NCBI GenBank assembly: GCA_030446945.1 | Contig: JAUJMI010000131.1 | Span: forward strand, 1 to 8,733 | DNA: 8,733 nt | DNA from: Longimicrobium sp. | GTDB taxonomy: Bacteria > Gemmatimonadota > Gemmatimonadetes > Longimicrobiales > Longimicrobiaceae | Reading direction: 5' to 3' | Shown here: in pieces, positions 1 through 5,170 of the stretch | Layout of the letters: the number at the start of each line of letters is the position of its first letter | Position numbering within the stretch: position 1 is the first letter of the stretch | Program-made: the position numbers and the translations under genes | Notes under the pieces: model-generated | Told to the model about the DNA's origin: nothing | Databases searched by the model: none | Seen by the model: only the letters and a program-made list of their open reading frames with translations

Positions 1-557
1 AGGATGTCGTCCTCGGTGTACTCGCCCAGCAGGAACGCCGTGGTGCCGTACGCCGTCAGCAGCGCCGTCATCTCGTAGACGATGCGCCTGCGGTCGGCCA
101 TGGAGGGCGCCAGGTCGTGCACCGCCTTGAACGAGTCGATGACGATCACCTTGGGCGTCAGCGTGCGGATGGCGTCCTGCAGCACCGGGATGATGGCGCT
201 GGCGCCGTCGCGGGCCAGCTGAGGCCCCACGTCCTCATAGATCACCTGCGTCCCCAGCTTCGCCTCGTCGAAGAAGCGGAAGCCCTGGAGGTAGCGCACC
301 ACCTTGGCCAGTGGTTCGCTGAGGGTGGTGAGATAGAGGATGGGGCGCTCGTCGTCCGCGTTGTGGAAGATGAGCTGCTCGGCGAAGATCGTCTTACCCG
401 AGCCCGGGTGCCCCATGATGATGTTGATGGAGTTGGACGGGAACCCGCCCCCCAGGATGTGGTCCGCCTCGGGGTTGCCGGCGCTCATTCGCTCGCCCGC
501 CTCTTCGGCGGCTTCCCTGGAAGCCGCCCGGCGGTCCCCGATCACTGCTAGGCCCAT
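1..557 (-). CDS. KaiC-like RecA-family ATPase, C-terminus outside window
   Basis: The first 185 residues of a KaiC/RecA-fold P-loop ATPase are present; the gene runs off the left edge. The lead-in ERMSAGNPEADHILGGGFP (about residues 22-40) matches the KaiC-domain opening. Walker A is GHPGSGKT (49-56) and Walker B is VIVID ending at Asp141. Where clock KaiC has paired catalytic glutamates (FEE), this protein reads LSE (79-81), so only the second Glu is kept; this version is common in non-clock KaiC-like ATPases. The ATG at 557 is chosen because GGGAGG lies four bases upstream. It overlaps the stop region of the receiver gene by 10 nt, so translation is probably coupled. Family knowledge: such proteins are ATP-driven signalling modules, often beside receivers or kinases. 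Whether a second KaiC domain follows cannot be seen. Cytoplasmic. The family call is firm; the role is inferred. Confidence 0.9.
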   Translation of the reverse strand, partial: MGLAVIGDRRAASREAAEEAGERMSAGNPEADHILGGGFPSNSINIIMGHPGSGKTIFAEQLIFHNADDERPILYLTTLSEPLAKVVRYLQGFRFFDEAKLGTQVIYEDVGPQLARDGASAIIPVLQDAIRTLTPKVIVIDSFKAVHDLAPSMADRRRIVYEMTALLTAYGTTAFLLGEYTEDDI

Positions 558-958
558 TGTTCCTCCCTTGCTCCGGTTGGCTGCGCCGCGATCAGCTCCC
601 GCACCTTGGTCAGGAACGCCGATTCCACGAACGGCTTGCGCAGGAACGCGCTGGCCCCCGCCTCCTCCGCGCGCGCCGCGGCGGCGAGGATGCTGAACAC
701 CATCACGGGGATCTCGCGGGTGAGAGGGTCTTCTTTGAGGCGGCGGCAGAGCGCCAGCCCGTCGAGCCTGGGGATCAGGATCTCGGTGACGAGCAGCGAC
801 GGCCGCTCCGCGCGGGCGCGTTCGAGCGCGGACTCGCCGTCGTCCACGAACTCCAGCGCGAAGCCGGCTCTTTCCAGGAAGTGACGTTGAAGCTCCCGCA
901 CGCTGGGATCGCGCTCGGCGATCAGGAGTACGCATCGTTCAGGATGCTGACCCTGCAT
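548..958 (-). CDS. Atypical single-domain response regulator (receiver domain only)
   Basis: A 136-residue protein made of one CheY-like receiver domain with no output domain. The fold is clear: strand 1 CVLLIAERDPSVREL (9-23), the LLVTEILIPRLDG loop (55-67), the IPVMVFS strand (83-89) and FLRKPF (105-110). Several active-site residues are changed. The acidic pair at the end of strand 1 reads Glu15-Arg16, the phosphoacceptor Asp is Glu59, the switch Thr is Ser89, and the conserved Lys108 is kept. It is therefore unlikely to be phosphorylated normally and may be constitutively active-like or regulated by binding. The ATG at 958 is preferred over longer upstream starts because the domain begins here and a near-perfect AAGGAGGT lies just before it. 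It overlaps the following KaiC-like ATPase gene by 10 nt, suggesting the two proteins work together. Confidence 0.9.
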   Translation of the reverse strand: MQGQHPERCVLLIAERDPSVRELQRHFLERAGFALEFVDDGESALERARAERPSLLVTEILIPRLDGLALCRRLKEDPLTREIPVMVFSILAAAARAEEAGASAFLRKPFVESAFLTKVRELIAAQPTGAREEQWA

Positions 959-961
959 CCT

Positions 962-969
962 ACCTCCTT
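962..969 (-). promoter_or_regulatory. Ribosome binding site fixing the receiver start
   Basis: AAGGAGGT on the minus strand, with its GGAGG core four bases before the ATG at 958. It rules out the longer upstream extension of the receiver frame, whose added residues do not look like a receiver domain. Confidence 0.85.
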
Positions 970-1112
970 GGGGAGGAGACCCCGGAATGGCCGGGGTGAG
1001 AATCTCGGTGGGCGGATCGGCGCCGGGCGCAAGGATGCAACATGCGGTCCGCACCCCCGGAGAACGGTCCATGCATGGGCGGATGGCCTTCGCCGCACGA
1101 ACCGGGTCCACT

Positions 1113-1117
1113 GGAGG
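1113..1117 (+). promoter_or_regulatory. Ribosome binding site favouring a TTG start
   Basis: GGAGG inside a G-rich run, eight bases before the TTG at 1126. It is much stronger than the AAGGA before the in-frame ATG at 1042 and coincides with the point where codon bias becomes strong. Confidence 0.5.
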
Positions 1118-1125
1118 GGGGGAGC

Positions 1126-1434
1126 TTGGCCGCACCGTCGTCTTTCACGGAAGCGCTGCGGGACGTCCTGGAGCTGCTGCGCGAGGGGGCGCCGACGCAC
1201 GCGCGCCTGAACGGCGCCGCCTTTCGCATCGACCAGCTCGGCCGGCAGCTCCACGGCCTGGAGCTGGCGCGCGACCGCGAAGTCGCCCACGCCCTCACCG
1301 CCGCCGTGCGCGTGCTCGGCGAGTCCCACGAGCTCGCCGAGGATGCGCGCGCGGGCGCCGTCTCCGAGGCCCTCCGCCACCTGCGCGCGGCGCTCGCGCA
1401 CGCCGAGGAGGGCGGTATTTCGCCGGACCCCTGA
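1126..1434 (+). CDS. Small hypothetical helical protein
   Basis: About 102 residues, not recognised. Codons end almost always in G or C and the protein is rich in Ala, Leu, Arg, Glu and His with heptad-like spacing (for example FTEALRDVLELLREG and the segment around RIDQLGRQLHGLELARDRE), so a soluble helical bundle is likely. It has no signal peptide, membrane segment or HPt-type HxxKG motif. Two starts are possible. The ATG at 1042 has only a weak AAGGA and its extra 28 residues are Pro/Gly-rich with poor codon bias. The TTG at 1126 has GGAGG eight bases upstream and begins where good codon bias begins, so I prefer it. The gene is divergent from the receiver/KaiC pair, so it may share their control region; a role in the same signalling system is only inference. 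Confidence 0.65.
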   Translation: MAAPSSFTEALRDVLELLREGAPTHARLNGAAFRIDQLGRQLHGLELARDREVAHALTAAVRVLGESHELAEDARAGAVSEALRHLRAALAHAEEGGISPDP

Positions 1435-1440
1435 ACGGCA

Positions 1441-1674
1441 TCAAACGGAGGCCACAGAAGGAACTGCAAGCCACGGAGGAAACTTTTCGCTGTTCTCCCT
1501 GTGGCTCTGTGTGAGCCGCATACGAATCTTTCGCAGCCCGCACGCGCCCGGGTCCAGTCGTCCCTTCCGCGGGTCGGCCGAGAGCTCGGTTTGGAGGGCG
1601 CGTAGCTCCTTCTCCAGATTCATCTTGATGATCCGCCGCGTGAGCTCGGTCGATTCCACCAAGACGTACTTCAT
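1441..1674 (-). CDS. Doubtful small ORF ending inside a repeat element
   Basis: A 77-residue frame. The first 30 or so residues (MKYVLVESTELTRRIIKMNL and on through EKELRALQTEL) have good codon bias and look like an amphipathic helical segment. The AAGG of GAAGGT lies just upstream of the ATG at 1674. The last third is encoded by the G/T-rich intergenic repeat, which also supplies the stop codon, so the C-terminus (LTQSHRENSEKFPPWL and beyond) is probably not an evolved domain. It lies on the same strand as the peroxidase-related gene, 49 nt beyond that gene's stop, and could be a small last gene of that operon, a gene truncated by the repeat, or no gene. No family recognised. Confidence 0.35.
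   Translation of the reverse strand: MKYVLVESTELTRRIIKMNLEKELRALQTELSADPRKGRLDPGACGLRKIRMRLTQSHRENSEKFPPWLAVPSVASV
1444..1516 (+). repeat. G/T-rich intergenic repeat, copy 1
   Basis: The core CTGTGGCTCTGTGTGAG at 1499-1515 matches 16 of 17 bases of a second copy at 6382-6398. Related half-units point the other way just upstream: AAGCCACGGAG (1468-1478) and GGCCACAGAAGG (1450-1461) are minus-strand versions of CTCCGTGGCTT and CCTTCTGTGGCC. They face the plus-strand unit across a short A/T-richer spacer (AAACTTTTCG), so an imperfect stem-loop is possible. The element lies between a plus-strand gene ending at 1434 and a minus-strand gene ending at 1724, that is, tail to tail. From memory, similar CTCTGTGGCTCTGTGTGAG-like strings are frequent between genes in some GC-rich phyla, including Longimicrobium-like bacteria; their function is not known to me. 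Confidence 0.6.
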
Positions 1675-1723
1675 CAACCTTCACGGCTATGTACTACCCC
1701 GTAGGGCGATCGTACGGCGCGGA

Positions 1724-2280
1724 TCAGTACTGGTAGCCCGCCACCTCCTCGGGGGAGAGCTCCACGCCCAACCCTTCCGCGATGCGGTTCACGAAGTTGA
1801 AGTACGACGTCACGAGGTTGACGGCCAGGATGTCTTCGTCCACAAGGCCCTCGGCGCGCATGGCGTGGATGTGCTCCTCGCGTACGGAGGACGGGTCGCG
1901 GGTGAGCACGGAGGCGTACTCGGCCATCGCGCGCATGCGCCCCGGCAGCTCCAGGGAGCGCAAGTCGGCGGCGGCCCGGCGCACCCGCTCCTCGTCCTTC
2001 CAGTACGCCTGAAGCGCGGCGCTGTGGTGCGCCACGCAGTAGCGGCACTGGTTGGCTGCCGATACCGCCACCCGATCAGCTCCCTCTCCTCGCGCGTGAC
2101 GCCGGATCGGCCGAACATCACGGCCATGTAGAGGTCCAGGTGCGCCGCCATCGCCGTGGGGTGGAGGCTCTGCGCCTGCATGATGTTGGACAGCTTGCCG
2201 CGCGTCCCGCGGATCGCGGCGTACGCCTCGCGCAGCTCCGGGCCGGCATCCTCCGGCTCCACGGTACGAATCCAGGCCAT
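1724..2280 (-). pseudogene. Peroxidase-related enzyme (AhpD/carboxymuconolactone decarboxylase fold), frameshifted
   Basis: Two adjacent minus-strand frames together encode one AhpD-like protein. Residues 1-70 (MAWIRTVEPEDAGPE to REERELIG) read from the ATG at 2280, which has a strong GGAGGAGGG upstream. The rest (VAVSAANQCRYCVAHH to GYQY) continues in another frame to the stop at 1724. The 557-nt span is one base short of a whole number of codons; adding one G to the GGG run at 2071-2073 gives a continuous 185-residue protein, the usual length of TIGR01926-type peroxidase-related enzymes. The CxxCxxxH redox motif would be Cys79, Cys82 and His86. Family role: thiol-based peroxide reduction or a related reaction; substrate unknown. 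It starts 25 nt after the flavoprotein gene and is probably in its operon. Whether the lesion is real or a sequencing error cannot be told from the sequence. Confidence 0.85.
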
Positions 2281-2305
2281 CGCTCCCTCCTCCCTGCATG
2301 CCGGG

Positions 2306-3373
2306 TCAGTCGCCCACCTGCTCGGCGGTGCTCTCCTTGGGGCGCAGCGTGCGGTCCTCATTGAGGCCGAGGTGCTGCTGCACGGCGGGAGAGGAGCCCT
2401 CGCGCGGCATGCCGATGCGCATGCGCACGTCGCGCCAGGCGAGCTTGGCGTCGGCCCAGCGGTGGCCCGGCGGCTCGTACCCGAAGGCGCGCCACCGGCC
2501 TGGCGGCACCTTTCCCTTCGCGGCCACGTGCGCGGCGAAAGCGTCGGTCCAGTCGTCGAACCCGCGCACGAAATCCATGTCGCGGATCATGTCCTCCGCC
2601 TGGTCTTCGCTGTAGGGGAGGCCCTCGCCGGTGAGCGAGTAGCGCCAGAGGGTGTCGGGCACCTCGATGCCGCTGTACCGGCACTGCCACACCAGCGGCG
2701 CATAGGCGTCGCGCTCGTTGGCGAACGGCTCCGCCGCCGGGTCGAACCACGCCTTGTGGCGCAGCTTCTTCGGCCGCCCATCCTCGCCCATCTCGTTGGC
2801 GCCGGCGTCGCCGTAGCAGAAGAAGGCCGCGGTGCGCCCCTCCAGGTGGTTCTGGCTCAGCTCGTGCCACCCGGGGGCGTGCTCCAGCGCCATCGCCTTC
2901 TCCGGGTCCTTGTGGTCGATGAGCTCCTCCCGCGGGTTGCCGCCGCTCATGCAGACCAGCCGGTCGAACATCAGCTTCAGGTTGCTGGACGGGGCGTACC
3001 AGTTGACCGGGCCGATGATCGCCCACGCGTCCGCCAGGTCCAGGCGGGCGTACATGTCCAGGTCCCACATCAGGTCCGGCTCGGCCTTGTCATCCTTTTG
3101 ATAGCAGTTGCACGGCCAAACGCACAGCGCCATCGCGGTGGACGCGCAGGCGTTGCAGCTCTGGATGCGCGCGCGGGCGTAGACGTTCCCCAGGTCCTCC
3201 ACGTCGATCTCCCACTCGGGGGGAAGCCGGTCCGCCATGCGCATCATGAGCGTGCGCGACTTGGAGTCGACGCCGGGGCAGTTGTACTGCCGCCGGTCCG
3301 ACCCGGAGATCACCAGCACCCGGAACGGGCGCTCCTCGGGGGGAAGGCGGCCGTTGTCGTCGTTGGGCTTCAT
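2306..3373 (-). CDS. Flavodoxin-fold NAD(P)H-dependent oxidoreductase, cysteine-rich
   Basis: A 355-residue cytoplasmic protein of the flavodoxin/NADPH-dependent FMN reductase superfamily. The N-terminal strand and phosphate-binding loop are VLVISGSDRR (19-28) with SKSR at 37-40. GPVNWYAPSSNLKLMFDR (121-138) matches the FMN-ring loop and following helix of these enzymes. Between them lies a Cys-rich stretch with Cys73, 76, 84, 88 and 90 (CNAC, then CVWPCNC), reminiscent of iron-sulfur flavoproteins but with different spacing. The roughly 150 C-terminal residues exceed a minimal flavodoxin domain and are not recognised. The ATG at 3373 overlaps the glycosyltransferase stop as ATGA, with GGAG upstream, indicating translational coupling; the peroxidase-related gene follows after 25 nt. 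The enzyme may supply reducing power to that operon. Substrate unknown; it is too long to be ArsH. Confidence 0.85.
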   Translation of the reverse strand: MKPNDDNGRLPPEERPFRVLVISGSDRRQYNCPGVDSKSRTLMMRMADRLPPEWEIDVEDLGNVYARARIQSCNACASTAMALCVWPCNCYQKDDKAEPDLMWDLDMYARLDLADAWAIIGPVNWYAPSSNLKLMFDRLVCMSGGNPREELIDHKDPEKAMALEHAPGWHELSQNHLEGRTAAFFCYGDAGANEMGEDGRPKKLRHKAWFDPAAEPFANERDAYAPLVWQCRYSGIEVPDTLWRYSLTGEGLPYSEDQAEDMIRDMDFVRGFDDWTDAFAAHVAAKGKVPPGRWRAFGYEPPGHRWADAKLAWRDVRMRIGMPREGSSPAVQQHLGLNEDRTLRPKESTAEQVGD

Positions 3374-4194
3374 CGCTGCGGCTCCGGAGGGACACGAGTG
3401 AGATCGGCGGGAAGCGCCGGCTCCAGGCCGTACCAGCGGGCCAGAACCGCCGGCGCGACGCCCAGGTGGTAGAACAGCACGAGGGCGGCGTTGAGCAGCT
3501 GCTGCCGCGCGATCCCGCGTCGCAGGAAGCGGCGCGCGGAGGTGGTGACGCGCTCCCGCAGAAGCAGCACCGTGCCTTCACGGCGCAGGCGCCTGAGGAA
3601 GTCCACGTCCTCCATCAGCGGCAGCTCCGCGAACCCGCCCATGCGCTCGAAGACGGCGCGCCGCACAAAGATCCCCTGGTCGCCGTAGTGGAAGAGGCGC
3701 GGCTTGAAGCGCGTGAAGAACGCGTACAGCCGCAGCAGCCCGCGCTCCATGTCGAAGCGCAGGGTAAAGGTGCCGCCGACCGCCCCCGGGTCGTCCATCG
3801 CGCCGCGCAGCGCGGCCAGCGCGGCGGCCGGGAGCCGGCAGTCCGCGTGCAGGAAGAGCAGGACCTCGCCGTCGCCGCGGCGGGCGCCGGCGTTCATCTG
3901 CGCCGCGCGGCCCCGGGGCGCGGCGACCACGGCGGCGTACGGACGGGCCAGCGCGGGGGTGGCGTCGCTGCTTCCACCGTCCACCACCACGATCTCGTGC
4001 GGCCCTTGCTGCGACGCGATGCTCCGCAGACAGTCCGCGATCCGCTCCGCCTCGTTCAGCGCCGGAACGATGACCGAGACGAGCAGCGGCGTGGCGGCGG
4101 GCTCATGGCCGGCTCGCCCCCGAAATCGCCGCACGCCCGCCCGGCAAGTGACGGGCGGCCCGGAAGCGCGCCCGGCTCGTTCGGCGTCTGCCAT
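3370..4194 (-). CDS. Family 2 glycosyltransferase, TIGR04283-like (selenodomain/arsenosugar-associated)
   Basis: A 274-residue GT-A glycosyltransferase. Diagnostic segments in order: VSVIVPALNEAERI (39-52), IVVVDGGSSDATP (68-80), APRGRAAQMNAGA (92-104), LLFLHADCRLP (112-122, DxD-like metal site), GDQGIFVRRAVF (171-182), LPLMEDVDFLRRLRR (191-205) and the basic helix TTSARRFLRRG (217-227). This set, especially PRGRAxQMNAGA and the MED motif, is typical of the TIGR04283 family, once called rSAM/selenodomain-associated transferase 2 and now linked to arsenosugar biosynthesis. The first 36 or so residues are a variable leader. The ATG at 4194 has GAGGAG seven bases upstream, better than starts further upstream. 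It is the first gene of a tight run with the flavoprotein and the peroxidase-related protein. Donor and acceptor are unknown; no ArsM- or ArsS-like gene is in view. Confidence 0.88.
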   Translation of the reverse strand: MADAERAGRASGPPVTCRAGVRRFRGRAGHEPAATPLLVSVIVPALNEAERIADCLRSIASQQGPHEIVVVDGGSSDATPALARPYAAVVAAPRGRAAQMNAGARRGDGEVLLFLHADCRLPAAALAALRGAMDDPGAVGGTFTLRFDMERGLLRLYAFFTRFKPRLFHYGDQGIFVRRAVFERMGGFAELPLMEDVDFLRRLRREGTVLLLRERVTTSARRFLRRGIARQQLLNAALVLFYHLGVAPAVLARWYGLEPALPADLTRVPPEPQR

Positions 4195-4263
4195 GCTCGT
4201 CTCCTCGTGCAGGACCCAGATTGCGGGTGTAGCCCGCGAGCACCGGCACCCCGCGCGCGCCGG

Positions 4264-4292
4264 AGCGGCCGCGCAACGCCTGCACGGCCGCT
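4264..4292 (-). terminator. Hairpin between lipoprotein and glycosyltransferase genes
   Basis: AGCGGCCG (4264-4271) and CGGCCGCT (4285-4292) form a perfect 8-bp stem with a 13-nt loop, 40 nt beyond the lipoprotein stop on the minus strand. No T run follows, so it may be a weak terminator, a 3'-end-stabilising hairpin, or chance in GC-rich DNA. Confidence 0.25.
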
Positions 4293-4332
4293 GGTGGAGC
4301 ATGTCCCCGCCGGTCCGCCGCCGGGGCGGATG

Positions 4333-4968
4333 CTACATGATGGGACGGTCCGAGTCGTTCCCGCTCGGCGGCGGGGTGAACATGAGCCCGGAGGTGTAGG
4401 GCGTCATCTGCCCCGCCTTCATCATCTTGATCTGCTCGCCGTACATTCGCCGCGCATCCTCGGGCGTGCGGCGGCCGGTCGCGATCTCGTGGGCCAGGTT
4501 GATGGCCAGGAAGTTGGCTCCCTCCTTGTCGCACCGCGCGGACATCTCGCCGTTGGTGCGCTCCACCACCACGCTGCCGTCGTACATCGCCAGCTCGTCA
4601 TAACGGTCGAGCGGGGCGCGGTAGTCCACGAACTGCTGCATCACGTCGGGGTGCGGCATGGGGAAGTCGTGCTGCACCGCCTCGCGGTAGACGATGGTGC
4701 GCTTCCAGGGACCGGTGCGATTCCAGATCATCATGTCGGGCGTCATCGACGCGGGCGGGCCGTATTTGGCCATCATCGCGCTCGCGGCCTCGCGGGCCGC
4801 CGGGTGCCACGCGGCCATTGACCGCTCCACCGAGGCCCCGTCCATCCGCATCGCGCCCGGCGACATCCCGCCCTCCATCGCCGCGCCGGGAGCGCACGCG
4901 CCCGCCAGCAGCACGAGCAGCCCCAGGGTTCCTGCTTTCGCCGTGGTTCGGCATCGTTCGTGGCTCAT
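4333..4968 (-). CDS. Met-rich putative lipoprotein of unknown function
   Basis: A 211-residue exported protein. The N-terminus has a basic start, a hydrophobic stretch (TLGLLVLLAGA, 14-24) and Cys25 in a lipobox-like LAGAC, so it is probably a lipoprotein in the periplasm or outer membrane. Mature residues 31-80 contain ten Met, including MEGGM, MRM, MM and DMM, plus His; such clusters are often soft-metal ligands (copper, silver), but this is only suggestive. The rest (around WKRTIVYREAVQHDFPMPHPD and NFLAINLAHEIATGRRTPEDARR) is a globular domain I do not recognise, with one more Cys at 146. The ATG at 4968 is supported by GGAGG seven bases upstream and by the signal peptide. It is divergent from the GntR-type gene across 202 nt, so that regulator may control it. 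The glycosyltransferase follows after 138 nt, possibly independently transcribed. Confidence 0.8.
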   Translation of the reverse strand: MSHERCRTTAKAGTLGLLVLLAGACAPGAAMEGGMSPGAMRMDGASVERSMAAWHPAAREAASAMMAKYGPPASMTPDMMIWNRTGPWKRTIVYREAVQHDFPMPHPDVMQQFVDYRAPLDRYDELAMYDGSVVVERTNGEMSARCDKEGANFLAINLAHEIATGRRTPEDARRMYGEQIKMMKAGQMTPYTSGLMFTPPPSGNDSDRPIM

Positions 4969-5062
4969 GTTCGTTCCTCCGGTAACACGTTGGACCAGCA
5001 CCCACCTGCGAGTACCGGCCGAGCATGCAAGCCACAAGCCAGACTGTTGCATCGCAGCGTGT

Positions 5063-5092
5063 TACAGATGCGCCGGGGGTCGGAAATCTGTA
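5063..5092. promoter_or_regulatory. Inverted repeat, candidate operator between lipoprotein and GntR-type gene
   Basis: TACAGAT (5063-5069) and ATCTGTA (5086-5092) are exact reverse complements, 23 bp apart centre to centre, about two helical turns. They lie in the A/T-richer part of the 202-nt divergent gap, 95 nt before the lipoprotein start and 79 nt before the GntR-type start. The spacing suits two dimer half-sites or a looped operator. Autoregulation by the adjacent GntR-type protein is the natural guess. No convincing sigma-70 -35/-10 pair was identified in this gap. Confidence 0.35.
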
Positions 5093-5170
5093 GCATCCTG
5101 ATTCGCAGCAGGCACGCGAATCGCACGGACATTTCCGATTCTGCACGCTTTCCTCTCCTCAAGGGGCCCC

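Noticed and set aside
960..1469. 169-codon minus-strand frame opposite the small helical protein
   Set aside because: Ser/Arg/Ala-rich translation and no ribosome site; the plus-strand frame has far better codon bias.
1444..1516. Short CRISPR-like or tandem repeat array
   Set aside because: Units are degenerate, partly inverted and not separated by equal spacers.
2306..3373. ArsH-type arsenical oxidase identity for the flavoprotein
   Set aside because: Length (355 against roughly 230 residues) and the Cys-rich segment do not fit ArsH, despite the arsenosugar-type neighbour.
2156..3472. 438-codon open frame on the plus strand
   Set aside because: Antisense to the flavodoxin-fold oxidoreductase; low-complexity Val/Ala/His/Arg translation typical of the opposite strand of GC-rich genes.
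3466..4821. 451-codon open frame on the plus strand
   Set aside because: It lies opposite the glycosyltransferase and the Met-rich lipoprotein, both with recognised motifs or signal peptides and strong ribosome sites; its translation is Arg/His/Gly-rich shadow sequence.
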